Of a stretch of 64,000 nt of DNA, positions 53,348-62,222 are shown piece by piece. The position numbers were made by a program, and so were the translations under genes. The notes below the pieces were generated by a model. That model was not told the origin of the DNA. It ran no database searches and saw only the letters and a program-made list of their open reading frames with translations. Each line of letters opens with the position of its first letter. Positions within the stretch are counted from its first letter, which is position 1. The DNA lies in contig NZ_FQYX01000012.1 of NCBI RefSeq assembly GCF_900141935.1, forward strand, positions 42,645-106,644, read 5' to 3'. The DNA is from Arenibacter nanhaiticus (lineage in GTDB: Bacteria; Bacteroidota; Bacteroidia; Flavobacteriales; Flavobacteriaceae).

Positions 53348-54532
53348 TTAATGTTCAGCATTTATTAATCGACTGGCATCCCAGTTTACTCCTGTGTCTT
53401 TCCAGCTTCTTGTGGCGGCGGACTCCAATACGGCCTCACATACCTTTTGGGTTTCCTGTGCCTCTCTAAAGGTAGGGGAACAGATGGTTTGTTCTTCTAT
53501 ACTTTTTAAAAAGTCGGCTACTTGATGAACAAAAGTGTGCTCGTAACCGATAGATAAACCAGGTACCCACCATTTATCCATATAGGGATGATCGCCATCG
53601 GTGACATGAATAGTTCTCCAGCCTCTAATCATAGGGTCGTCCCTATGGTCAAAATATTCCAGGCGATTCAGGTCGTGCAGATCCCATCGAATGGAGGCGT
53701 GTTCCCCATTAATTTCAAAGGTATTAAGGGCCTTATGGCCACGGGCATAACGTGTAGATTCGAAAACTCCCAAGGAACCATTCTCAAAATGGCAGTGAAA
53801 AATACAAGCGTCATCTATCCCTACCTTGGTTAGCTCTCCGGTTCCCGAGTGCAGTCGTTCTTTGACAAAAGTTTCAGTGACTGCCGACACATCTTTTATT
53901 CCTCCATTCAACCACATGGCCGTATCGATACAATGTGCGAGAAGATCTCCGGTAACCCCGGATCCTGCTGCATCGTTATCTAAACGCCATAAGCCTTCTC
54001 CTCCTTGTGGTAGTTCTGGGCTAATGGTCCAGTCTTGCAAGAAATTGGCACGATAATGGAATATTTTCCCCAATTTCCCGGCATCTATCAATTTTTTGGC
54101 CAAGGTAACTGCCGGTATCCTGCGGTAATTGTACCAGACCGTATTCCTAACACCTGCTTTCTCCACGGCATCTACCATGGGCTGGGCCTCGGCCACGGTT
54201 CTGGCCAAAGGTTTTTCACAAAGCACCATTTTTCCTGCCGCTGCTGCAGCAATGGCAATCTCCGCATGCATATTATTGGGCGTACATATATCTATGGCAT
54301 CAATATCTTCACGGGCAATCAATGCTCTCCAATCTGTTTCCACGGATTCGTACCCCCATTGCTCGGCAAATGCCTGTACTCTTTCTTGGTTACGGGCACA
54401 TACTGCCTTTAATACAGGGCGGTACTTTAATTCAGGAAAAAAATCCCCTACCCTTTTATAAGCGTTGCTATGGGTTCTTCCCATAAATCCGTACCCGATC
54501 AATCCTATTCGTAAAGTTTTTTTTGCTGACAT
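53348..54532 (-). CDS. Gfo/Idh/MocA-family oxidoreductase
   Basis: 394 aa, longer than the second paralogue in this operon. The Rossmann motif [19 protein letters not shown] is near the N-terminus, with the catalytic-lysine loop CEKPLART and a substrate domain with [17 protein letters not shown]. Family members interconvert sugars and keto-sugars with NAD(P). It is the second gene, between the TIM-barrel protein and the zinc dehydrogenase. Confidence 0.92.
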   Translation of the reverse strand: MSAKKTLRIGLIGYGFMGRTHSNAYKRVGDFFPELKYRPVLKAVCARNQERVQAFAEQWGYESVETDWRALIAREDIDAIDICTPNNMHAEIAIAAAAAGKMVLCEKPLARTVAEAQPMVDAVEKAGVRNTVWYNYRRIPAVTLAKKLIDAGKLGKIFHYRANFLQDWTISPELPQGGEGLWRLDNDAAGSGVTGDLLAHCIDTAMWLNGGIKDVSAVTETFVKERLHSGTGELTKVGIDDACIFHCHFENGSLGVFESTRYARGHKALNTFEINGEHASIRWDLHDLNRLEYFDHRDDPMIRGWRTIHVTDGDHPYMDKWWVPGLSIGYEHTFVHQVADFLKSIEEQTICSPTFREAQETQKVCEAVLESAATRSWKDTGVNWDASRLINAEH

Positions 54533-54597
54533 ATTTTAAATGTTCTTTTTAAATGATCGTCTTTATTTTTTTCTACTTTTCCTTAAAGCTATTAGCA

Positions 54598-55647
54598 TTA
54601 TTCTGCCTCATACCAACCATGTTTTTGACGGACATTTATCATAGCTTTTAGAATATCGTTCCATGTTTTTGGCTGCATCATAACCTCATTGGGAAACATA
54701 CAACCGTCCCAACATATATGTTTAAACTTTTTGGTCAATTCCCCCTGATCATCCCTTAACCAAAATCCGGCATCCTCGGTAATATTGAGCTTGCCATTAG
54801 GGTCCGAAGCCAAACAGTGTCTCCCTGTTTTATCGTGCGAACCGGCGCCAAACACCGTACCGTCGTTTTGAGCGACATGGAAATCGATTGTCCATGGGCG
54901 TAATGCTGCCGTTAGGGTTTTTAAGCCTTCGGTTAAAGTGGCCCTATCTTCCCACTGAAAGTCTTTAGGCAATATTCTTTCGTCTGGCTTGTTGTATCCC
55001 AACAGATATAATAAGGTATGGGCCATATCTGCTTGAAATCCTATATTGGGTCTGTTTACTGCCTCAAGGGTATCAACCATTGCTTTCCACCCATGCATGC
55101 CACCCCAACAAATCTCGCCTTCGGCTGCCAAGGATTCCCCATAGTCGGCGGCAATATCGCAGGCTTCTCTGAAAGTCTGGGCTATTAGTTTGGTATTCCC
55201 TACCGGATCTTTAGCCCAACTGGCCGGGTCCGCCGAAGAATCGATTCTGATAACACCATGAGGCCTCACCCCCAATTCGCGTAGTTTATACCCTATTTTA
55301 CTCGATTTTTTTATTTGTTCCAAAAACTTATCTCGTTCTGCTTTTGATCCCATCGCAGAACCGCCGCCAACCGGAGCCCAAACAGGAGCGACAAGACTCC
55401 CTATTTCCAGATTTTTGGCCCTGGCTTTGTCAGCTATTATTTTTATGCCATCATCGGATGCATTGATATCTAAATGCGGTTCGAATAAAAAAAGATCAAA
55501 TCCATCAAACTTCACACCCTCTACGGCTGCATTAGCAGTAAGATCTATCATAGTATCTATAGAAATTGTAGGCTCCGAATCTGGTCCTTTCCCCACTACG
55601 CCCGGCCAAGAAGCGTTATGGAGTTTAGGGAAATTATTTTCTTGCAT
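54598..55647 (-). CDS. Sugar isomerase/epimerase-like TIM-barrel protein
   Basis: 349 aa AP-endonuclease-2/xylose-isomerase-like TIM barrel. Metal-ligand candidates appear as E in AAEGEICW, D in GFQADMAH, H in DFHVAQND and others. It begins [19 protein letters not shown]. The exact reaction is unknown; similar proteins act on keto-sugars or inositol derivatives. It is the first gene of the minus-strand operon, 340 bp from the divergent AraC gene. Confidence 0.85.
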   Translation of the reverse strand: MQENNFPKLHNASWPGVVGKGPDSEPTISIDTMIDLTANAAVEGVKFDGFDLFLFEPHLDINASDDGIKIIADKARAKNLEIGSLVAPVWAPVGGGSAMGSKAERDKFLEQIKKSSKIGYKLRELGVRPHGVIRIDSSADPASWAKDPVGNTKLIAQTFREACDIAADYGESLAAEGEICWGGMHGWKAMVDTLEAVNRPNIGFQADMAHTLLYLLGYNKPDERILPKDFQWEDRATLTEGLKTLTAALRPWTIDFHVAQNDGTVFGAGSHDKTGRHCLASDPNGKLNITEDAGFWLRDDQGELTKKFKHICWDGCMFPNEVMMQPKTWNDILKAMINVRQKHGWYEAE

Positions 55648-55885
55648 AACTATACTTTTTATTCATTTTATCTTTTTTGGTCACGGAGCATAGATTTTTA
55701 CTTAGGTACTCTTTCAACATTAAAATGACGGCGCCTTCAAAAGCTGTTTTTGCAGGCTCTGGTCACCACCTTCTCTTTAGAATCAATAAAAATCTACAGT
55801 ATCAATCCTTTAAATAAGCCTATGAATAATTACGTTATTCATAAAAATCACAGCCCTATATTTTAACAGATGTAATGACACCTTA

Positions 55886-55893
55886 CAAATCTA
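55886..55893 (-). promoter_or_regulatory. -7 box (TAGATTTG) of the TIM-barrel operon
   Basis: A perfect TAnnTTTG on the minus strand, 49 nt downstream from the start of the AGTGTCA motif. It is identical to the box before the MFS gene. Confidence 0.55.
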
Positions 55894-55920
55894 GAACAGA
55901 TTTAAACTTGATATTTCCTT

Positions 55921-55946
55921 TTTTTTACTAAAAAGTGACACTTTTT
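55921..55946 (-). promoter_or_regulatory. Candidate AraC-regulator site before the TIM-barrel operon
   Basis: On the minus strand: AGTGTCA-CT-TTTTAGTAA followed by A-rich sequence. The same word occurs on the plus strand at 57018-57040 (AGTGTCA-TC-TTTTAGTAA). Its distance to the TAGATTTG box is 49 nt in both. It is also partly palindromic (AAAAAGTG-A-CACTTTTT, 55930-55946). It lies 42 bp upstream of the AraC ATG, so autoregulation is possible. Confidence 0.6.
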
Positions 55947-55987
55947 TATCCTAAATTAGCTCGAACCAGAAAAAAATCAGAAAAATT

Positions 55988-56872
55988 ATGCGCACGGCCA
56001 ACATAGAAAAAACGCTCACCCCTAAAGAGACTTTTATCTACAAGGACATCACCGGACCATACTTTAACCCCAAATGGCACTTTCATCCAGAGTTTCAAAT
56101 TTCCTTTATTGTAAAAGGATATGGAACTCGATTTATAGGTGACCATGTTCAGAATTTCAACGAAGGAGACTTAGTCTTAACCGGACCCAATCTTCCTCAT
56201 TTATGGCGGAGTGATGAAGCTTTTTTTGAAAAAGACAGTGAATTAACCACCAGGGGCTTGGTGATTTATTTTGACCACGAACTACTCAACGAATCCCTTT
56301 TAAGCAAGGAAGAATTCTATAAAATCAACAAATTGGTAGAAAACTCTTATAGAGGTATGGAGTTTTATGGGGAGACCCAAAAAAAAGTCAATAAATCACT
56401 CCTTAAAATAGCCAATGAAACTGGCTTTAAACGCATCATCAAACTCTTTAAAATCATAAATCTTTTAGCCAATAGCGAGGAGTACCATTTGCTTTCGAGT
56501 CCAGGATACACCAACTTGTTTAAAGGAGACGATGCCGAAAAAATGCATCTGGTATACGAATATGTGATGACTCATTTTAAATCTCAAATCTCCTTGGAGG
56601 AGATTTCTGAATTATTAAATATGACCACTACCTCCTTTTGTCGCTACTTTAAGCCAAGGGCAAATAAAACATTTACCCGATTTGTAAATGATATTCGAAT
56701 TGGCCATGCCCGTAAACTTCTTCTAGAAGACAACTTCAATGTTTCTCAAATTTGCTACGAATGTGGATTTAATACTCTCTCCAATTTTAACCGTCAATTC
56801 AAGGCCATTACCAATATGAGTCCGATAGAATACCGTAAACTATTTTTAGATATTAAAACTAGTATCTCCTAA
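55988..56872 (+). CDS. AraC-family regulator with N-terminal cupin domain
   Basis: 294 aa. The N-terminal cupin (WHFHPEFQISFIVKGYGTRF, FNEGDLVLTGPNLPHLW) would bind a sugar ligand. The C-terminal AraC domain has two helix-turn-helix units (ISLEEISELLNMTTTSFCRYFKP and FNVSQICYECGFNTLSNFNRQFK). It lies between the two operons that share the AGTGTCA motif and is the best candidate regulator of both. The ligand is unknown. Confidence 0.93.
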   Translation: MRTANIEKTLTPKETFIYKDITGPYFNPKWHFHPEFQISFIVKGYGTRFIGDHVQNFNEGDLVLTGPNLPHLWRSDEAFFEKDSELTTRGLVIYFDHELLNESLLSKEEFYKINKLVENSYRGMEFYGETQKKVNKSLLKIANETGFKRIIKLFKIINLLANSEEYHLLSSPGYTNLFKGDDAEKMHLVYEYVMTHFKSQISLEEISELLNMTTTSFCRYFKPRANKTFTRFVNDIRIGHARKLLLEDNFNVSQICYECGFNTLSNFNRQFKAITNMSPIEYRKLFLDIKTSIS

Positions 56873-57017
56873 TAAGCTGCTAAAAAGTAAGTGGAAAGAA
56901 CTGTTCAAAAGATTATCAAAAGGTAGTTGTCCCCTACCTATAAGCCTCCCTATTTAGTTTTTGTGCTTTTAAGGACCTTGCATATTATTTCCCAAAATGC
57001 AAAGGAAAAGACAAAAT

Positions 57018-57040
57018 AGTGTCATCTTTTAGTAAGAAAA
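57018..57040 (+). promoter_or_regulatory. Candidate AraC-regulator site before the MFS operon
   Basis: AGTGTCA-TC-TTTTAGTAA followed by GAAAA on the plus strand, matching the site at 55921-55946 with about three mismatches. It starts 49 nt before a TAGATTTG box, the same distance as in the other operon. Confidence 0.6.
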
Positions 57041-57047
57041 AGGGATT

Positions 57048-57074
57048 TTGAAATCGCTAATAGTTTTAGATTTG
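57048..57074 (+). promoter_or_regulatory. Promoter of the MFS operon (TTG-N16-TAGATTTG)
   Basis: TTG at 57048-57050 and TAGATTTG at 57067-57074, close to the Flavobacterium TTG-N17-TAnnTTTG pattern. The predicted start near 57080 leaves a leader of about 165 nt before the ATG. Confidence 0.6.
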
Positions 57075-57244
57075 TTACTTAACATTTGCCCAATAAGATA
57101 GGATATATATTTCGGTTGTTATCATATTTTTAATCAAATTGCTATAATATTAGCTTAAAACAAATTGCATTTACAACTGTTTTTTTTGATATAAATACAT
57201 CACCAACAATATAATAAACCAAAAACTTAATACATTTTAAAACT

Positions 57245-58465
57245 ATGGAAAACGCAAATAACAAGAAACTCTTTTACGCAAGTTGTTTTGCTTTAATAAC
57301 AACGGCCCTCTCTTTTAGTATAAGGGCTGGAATTTTACCCCAACTAGGACAAGAATTGAACCTGTCTGGAGAACAGTTGGGCTTTATAAATTCTATGTGG
57401 TTTTTGGGCTTTCCAATATCGATGGTCATAGGGGGGCTTATTTATAATACGGTAGGGGGTAAAGTAATTATGCAGTTTGCCTTTTTCGCCCATGCCATTG
57501 GTATTATAATGACCATTTATTCGGGCAGTTATATTGGCTTACTTGTTTCTACCCTGCTCATAGGATTGGGTAATGGTTGTACCGAAGCTGCTTGCAACCC
57601 CATGATTGCCGATGCTTTTCAAGGGAACACCATGAGTAAAATGATGAATCGTTTTCATATGTGGTTTCCAGGGGGTATTGTAATAGGGAGTTTAGTATCA
57701 GAATTTATGACCAGTGCCGGATTTGGGTGGCAAACACAGATTTGGCTCATATTAATTCCAACCTTAATTTATGCCTATTTGTTCTTTGGACAATCATGGC
57801 CGCCGGCGAAGGTAGAGGAAGCTGCTTCCTTAAAAGGCAATTTAAAAGCAATGGTGTCGCCCCTGTTTATTTTTATGATGGTCTGTATGGCCTTGACCGC
57901 CATTTCTGAGTTTGGGCCCCAACAATGGGTCGGACTTATTTTAGCAAAAAGTGGTGCCAAGCCTATGTTGGTATTAGCGTTGGTAACAGGACTAATGGCC
58001 TTTGCCCGTTATTTTGGAGGAGAAGTGGTTCAAAAATTCGATCAAACTGGAGTACTTTTGGGCTCTGCTGTTTTGGCAACTATTGGCGTATATCTTTTTA
58101 GCACACAAACAGGGGGAATGGCCTATGTTGCTGCCATATTTTTTGCTCTTGGCATTGCCTATTTCTGGCCAAATATGATTGGTTTTATCGCCGACAAAAT
58201 CCCCCAAAGTGGCGCCTTAGGAATGTCTATTATAGGGGCCGTGGGGATGTTTTCTTCTTCTATATTCCAACCTATTATTGGAAGCTGGATTGATGCAGAC
58301 AAGGCCGCCGCTGCGTCTCAGGGACTAACCGGTGATCAGCTAGAATTAGTCTCGGGACAAGCAACCTTGGGAACGATGGTATTTTTTCCCGCCATATTAA
58401 TTGTCCTCTTTACCATACTATTATTTTGGGTCAAGAAAAGAAAAGCCCAATTTGCCATGGCATAA
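57245..58465 (+). CDS. MFS transporter of the carbohydrate locus
   Basis: 406 aa with 12 predicted membrane segments. It resembles Bacteroidota sugar/nucleoside permeases (GLGNGCTEAACNPMIADAF, FQPIIGSWIDADK). The N-terminal and C-terminal halves have MFS loops (GGLIYNTVGGKVIM). It probably imports the sugar or keto-sugar made by the locus. First gene of the plus operon, followed by a TIM-barrel epimerase. Confidence 0.9.
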   Translation: MENANNKKLFYASCFALITTALSFSIRAGILPQLGQELNLSGEQLGFINSMWFLGFPISMVIGGLIYNTVGGKVIMQFAFFAHAIGIIMTIYSGSYIGLLVSTLLIGLGNGCTEAACNPMIADAFQGNTMSKMMNRFHMWFPGGIVIGSLVSEFMTSAGFGWQTQIWLILIPTLIYAYLFFGQSWPPAKVEEAASLKGNLKAMVSPLFIFMMVCMALTAISEFGPQQWVGLILAKSGAKPMLVLALVTGLMAFARYFGGEVVQKFDQTGVLLGSAVLATIGVYLFSTQTGGMAYVAAIFFALGIAYFWPNMIGFIADKIPQSGALGMSIIGAVGMFSSSIFQPIIGSWIDADKAAAASQGLTGDQLELVSGQATLGTMVFFPAILIVLFTILLFWVKKRKAQFAMA

Positions 58466-58671
58466 ATACCTGGCCCGTCCCTAGTTGCTTATAGTTTTAG
58501 ATATACTAAAAATTTCCAACCAAACGACTGCCAGGGATGGGCCTAATTCTTTTTGTCCGGACCGGACCCATAAAACCATATATAGCCAAATGCACATTCA
58601 GCATTACAAAGACCTAGAAGGAGGAATCTTGCCCAAAGAGGATCTCTATATTAACACCAATAACGAAACAA

Positions 58672-59514
58672 ATGAAGATTGGAATGAATATGTTGCTCTG
58701 GACCAATCATGTGACAGAAGCACATTACAACATCATAGAAAAAATTAAAAACACCGGCTACGATGGCATTGAGCTGTTTTTAGGCGAAGGTAATTTAGAG
58801 CACTATTCTAAGCTGGGCACTCATTTTAAGAATATTAACATGGGGGTTACCTGTGTTGCTTCCTTAGCTCCGGAGGAGAATATAGCAAGTCCGGACGCCA
58901 AAACAAGAGCTGCCGGCTTGGAGAAATTAAAATGGTCCATAGATATGGGAGCAGCCACAAATGCCGAGGTCATTTGTGGTCCTTTCCATTCGAGTTTTGC
59001 CTATTTCACCCGTCAGCCTCCTACTGAAAGTGAACGTCAGTGGAGTATAGAAATGCTACAAAAAGCGTCTGAATACGCCGCTTCTGCAGGCATTGTTCTC
59101 GCACCCGAAGCCTTAAATAGGTTTGAATGCTATTTGTACAACACCATGGCAGACTTAAGCTCCTTGGCGAGCCAAGTAAACCACCCCAACTTGGGCGCTA
59201 TGTACGACACCCATCACGCCCATATTGAAGAAAAAAGTCAGGCCCAAGCCATAAAGACTATTGCACCACACCTTAAACATGTACACATTAGTGAAAACGA
59301 CCGGGGTACTCCTGGCAGTGGGCAAATACATTGGAAAGAGGTTTTTAGCACCCTAAAAGAGGTAGGCTACAACGGCTGGCTTACTATAGAGGCCTTTAGC
59401 ACTATTATCCCCGAGTTTGCCAATGCCATTAATGTTTGGAGGGATTATTCCCCTACCGAAGAGGTATATACCAAAGGATTAAAATTTATTAAAAAAGGTA
59501 TAGATCATTCTTAA
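58672..59514 (+). CDS. D-tagatose 3-epimerase/hydroxypyruvate isomerase-like protein
   Basis: 280 aa TIM barrel. It has the four metal ligands of the DTE family in order: E in APEALNRFE, D in AMYDTHHAHIEE, H in HVHISENDRGTPGSG, and E in LTIEAFS. It could epimerise a ketose at C3, linking a keto-sugar to the central pathway. It lies 206 bp after the MFS gene on the same strand. Confidence 0.9.
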   Translation: MKIGMNMLLWTNHVTEAHYNIIEKIKNTGYDGIELFLGEGNLEHYSKLGTHFKNINMGVTCVASLAPEENIASPDAKTRAAGLEKLKWSIDMGAATNAEVICGPFHSSFAYFTRQPPTESERQWSIEMLQKASEYAASAGIVLAPEALNRFECYLYNTMADLSSLASQVNHPNLGAMYDTHHAHIEEKSQAQAIKTIAPHLKHVHISENDRGTPGSGQIHWKEVFSTLKEVGYNGWLTIEAFSTIIPEFANAINVWRDYSPTEEVYTKGLKFIKKGIDHS

Positions 59515-59597
59515 AGAAAACCTTTCCAAGGCGTTCTATTTATGAACTCTAAGGAAAAACAAATAATAACTATTTAAAAATAATTTATTCTATTTTC

Positions 59598-60710
59598 ATG
59601 AAAAACCTAGTATATGTACTTCTATGTGCCGTATTAATGGCCTGTAGCGGACAAAAAGCAATGACTTCCAATGCTGACCAAGTTACTCAAAACACTACAC
59701 AATGGCTGACCTTTGATGGGAAAAACAAAAAGTCTAAACATATTGTATTCATTACGGGCGATGAAGAGTACCGTTCCGAAGAAGCCATGGCGCAAATGGC
59801 CAAAATCTTATCGAAAAGACATGGTTTTAAATGTACGGTATTATTTGCTCAAGATCCAGAGAAGCCCGGAATCATCAATGCCAATTACAGCTACAATATC
59901 CCAGGGCTGGAAACTTTAGCCGATGCAGATATGATGGTCATTTTCACTAGGTTTAGAGCGCTACCGGACGAACAGATGCAACATATAGATAAGTACCTTA
60001 GGAAAGGAAAACCTGTTATGGGCATCCGAACAGCGACCCATGCCTTTAATTTTGACAAGGATTCTGACTCTCAATTTATTCATTACAGCAATGGATACCA
60101 AGGAGAAAATACAGCTTGGAAAGATGGTTTTGGTCGTTTAGTATTGGGAGAAAAATGGATATCCCATCACGGTTCACACAAACACCAAAGCACCCGTGGA
60201 ATTATTGCAACCAATGCTAAAAACCATGATATTACCAATGGTATTTCCGATGGCGATGTTTGGGGGCCTACCGATGTGTATGGCGTTCGGCTTCCTCTTC
60301 CGGGAGATTCTCAACCTATTCTTTTAGGGCAAGTGGTGAACAGAAAAGGGAAATTTGACCCAGCGGACATTTTTTACGGAATGAAACCAACAGATAGTGA
60401 ACTTCCGGCCACCAATGATCAGGGGGTCGATGTCAACAACCCTATGATGCCCATTGCCTGGACCAAAAGCTACCAGTTGCCAGGAGGCAAAAAAGGAAGA
60501 GTCTTTACTTCTACCATAGGAGCAGCCAATGATTTACTAATTGAAGGTACCCGTAGACTTTTGGTCAATGGTGTGTATTGGGCGCTAGCGTTACCGGTTC
60601 CTTCTAAGGCCAACGTAACTCTTGTAGGCGATTACCAACCTACCACTTACGAGTTTAGAAGCGAAGCCTACTGGCAGAACAAGCAATTAAAAGTAGAAGA
60701 TTTTAAATAG
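59598..60710 (+). CDS. ThuA-like domain lipoprotein
   Basis: 370 aa. The N-terminus has a lipobox (LLCAVLMAC). The ThuA/class I glutamine amidotransferase-like fold is seen in KHIVFITGDEEYRSEEAMAQMAKIL and MVIFTRFRALPDEQMQHIDKYLRKGKPVMGIRTATHAF. ThuA in rhizobia acts in 3-keto-trehalose metabolism. The protein would be exported. It precedes a bidirectional terminator and the convergent DUF1080 gene. Confidence 0.88.
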   Translation: MKNLVYVLLCAVLMACSGQKAMTSNADQVTQNTTQWLTFDGKNKKSKHIVFITGDEEYRSEEAMAQMAKILSKRHGFKCTVLFAQDPEKPGIINANYSYNIPGLETLADADMMVIFTRFRALPDEQMQHIDKYLRKGKPVMGIRTATHAFNFDKDSDSQFIHYSNGYQGENTAWKDGFGRLVLGEKWISHHGSHKHQSTRGIIATNAKNHDITNGISDGDVWGPTDVYGVRLPLPGDSQPILLGQVVNRKGKFDPADIFYGMKPTDSELPATNDQGVDVNNPMMPIAWTKSYQLPGGKKGRVFTSTIGAANDLLIEGTRRLLVNGVYWALALPVPSKANVTLVGDYQPTTYEFRSEAYWQNKQLKVEDFK

Positions 60711-60740
60711 GATATACAAGCAAAGAATCATTTTAAAGAA

Positions 60741-60780
60741 AAAAAGGCCTGTAGCGAAATTCGCTACAGGCCTTTTTTAG
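60741..60780. terminator. Bidirectional terminator between ThuA and DUF1080 genes
   Basis: A long perfect stem, AAAAAGGCCTGTAGCGA/TCGCTACAGGCCTTTTT, with a 4-nt loop and T-runs on both strands. Confidence 0.93.
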
Positions 60781-60795
60781 TAAATAAGCATTATA

Positions 60796-61644
60796 CTATT
60801 GTTTTGGCAATCTTTTTTCGGCCATCAGCTTTTTTACCACCTTTTGAAGCTTTTTAGGATTATCGGCATACTTTTCCAAATTGATGATCTCAACTTTTCT
60901 AAAATCGACCGGGTGACTTTCGCTTTGAAGGGAAATGGTACCTCCTTTTAACAACGCTCCCTGTTCGGCTCCGTTAACTGGGTCTAATTGTGGTTTTTCA
61001 TAACGCATTACTTCTTCTCCGTTCACATAGTGTACGATCAAAGAATCGCCCAAGGCCAATATTTCTGCACGTACCCATTGCTCACCATGGTAGGTTTTAG
61101 AATTAGAATTAAAACAATGTTGCTTCATTATTTTTCCGTCTTTTTCATATTGTGTTCCAGGTGTACAAAGGTTAGCAGTAGATCGCTCATCTTTGCCGTT
61201 ACCTCCTAAAAGCTGTACTTCTATAGAGTTAGGAAAATCCTGATCTACGGTCATCTCTGCCGGGTCTTGCCCGTGAATCATGACACCACTGTTGCGGTAC
61301 GCCCAACCTGGCCCGCCTTTTACTTGGTCTCCAACAAACCTGTATTCTACAGCGAATAAATACGTTGAAAATGGCTTTTCATAAAAAAGATGGCCAAATT
61401 GCTCGTCAAAGGTATCGTATTCATCATACCGTACCTGAATATTTCCGTCTTCGACCTTAAAGGTATTAGCAAAGTTTTCGTTTAACTCGTGACCTGTAAT
61501 TTTAATCTGCCAATTTTTTAGGTCCTTTCCATTAAATAACTGTACCCATTCGGTATGTTTTTTAAAAGAGCTTCCCAAATAAAATACGACCGAACCAATT
61601 ACCACGGATAAGGCCAAAAGTTTTAATTTAGAATTGTTTTTCAT
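60796..61644 (-). CDS. DUF1080 (3-keto-disaccharide hydrolase-like) protein
   Basis: 282 aa with an N-terminal membrane anchor/signal (LLALSVVIGSVVFYLGSSF). The DUF1080 concanavalin-like domain is typical: WVQLFNGKDLKNWQIKITG, GPGWAYRNSGVMIHGQD, DFPNSIEVQLLGG, and the end GGTISLQSESHPVDFRKVEI. Members of this family hydrolyse or eliminate 3-keto-glycosides. It sits at the end of the carbohydrate locus, facing the ThuA gene. No AGTGTCA motif was found in front of it. Confidence 0.93.
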   Translation of the reverse strand: MKNNSKLKLLALSVVIGSVVFYLGSSFKKHTEWVQLFNGKDLKNWQIKITGHELNENFANTFKVEDGNIQVRYDEYDTFDEQFGHLFYEKPFSTYLFAVEYRFVGDQVKGGPGWAYRNSGVMIHGQDPAEMTVDQDFPNSIEVQLLGGNGKDERSTANLCTPGTQYEKDGKIMKQHCFNSNSKTYHGEQWVRAEILALGDSLIVHYVNGEEVMRYEKPQLDPVNGAEQGALLKGGTISLQSESHPVDFRKVEIINLEKYADNPKKLQKVVKKLMAEKRLPKQ

Positions 61645-61920
61645 TAAGAGGTGTGTTTATATAATTATACTGAATTCTGATTTTCTATGTTAATTAAGCT
61701 CGAAATATACCATATTATCTCCAAAATTATTAGGATAGCGCTAATTAAAATTTCCGTCAAAACACCTATTCCCTCCGTAAAACTCTGGGACCAATCGTAA
61801 CATAGTTCGGAGAAACCATCCCTACAAAGCGCAAAACAACACCTCTTGCGCTCAGGATCTAACGAATTTAAAAGGAATCTCCCTGTCTAGGTCTCTCTAA
61901 AACAAGTGCTTTATTTCTAT

Positions 61921-62012
61921 GGGCGTTCCCCTATCGGGTCGCTCTTTCCGCTGTATCTTTTTTAAGGGTTCCATGGCCCCTTAAAAAAGGATGCCGCTGC
62001 AATAGCTAACGC
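61921..62012 (+). repeat. Dispersed repeat, variant D (hairpin subtype)
   Basis: 92 bp starting GGGCGTTCCCC and ending GCTAACGC, with an inner GGATGCCGC. It has an internal hairpin, TTTTTTAAGGG...CCCCTTAAAAAA. It shares its ends and the GGATGCCGC core with copies A-C but differs in the middle, so it is another subtype of the same family. Confidence 0.75.
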
Positions 62013-62109
62013 GGGATATCAGTGAACAATAATCATTTAACAATAAAACAAGGTGAACACTGATCAGGGAAGTTCCCATTAGCTCATTGGTCCATGTACA
62101 TTGAATGCC

Positions 62110-62194
62110 GCGTTAGGGACCGCGGCGGCATCCCCGCAGCGGAGCAAGGGATATAGACAAGGGCCCGCCCGACGAAGGAGGGAACGCCCAAATA
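62110..62194 (-). repeat. Dispersed GC-rich repeat, copy A
   Basis: 85 bp, nearly identical to copy B and to the reverse complement of copy C. It lies opposite in orientation to variant D, forming an inverted pair downstream of the sugar porter gene. Confidence 0.85.
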
Positions 62195-62222
62195 AATACA
62201 TAGAACGATATAAGTTTAATGA

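Larger units (their letters stand above)
56873..57244. other. Intergenic region upstream of the MFS operon
   Basis: 372 bp. It contains the shared motif (57018-57040), a TTG-N16-TAGATTTG promoter (57048-57074) and a long 5' untranslated region. No gene is seen. Confidence 0.55.
61645..62222. other. Intergenic region with an inverted pair of dispersed repeats
   Basis: 578 bp. Repeat D (61921-62012) and repeat A (62110-62194) face each other with about 97 bp between them. No gene is seen. Confidence 0.6.

Noticed and set aside
58485..58748. 87-aa plus-strand frame between the MFS and DTE-like genes
   Set aside because: It overlaps the start of the well-supported TIM-barrel gene in another frame and has no recognisable features.
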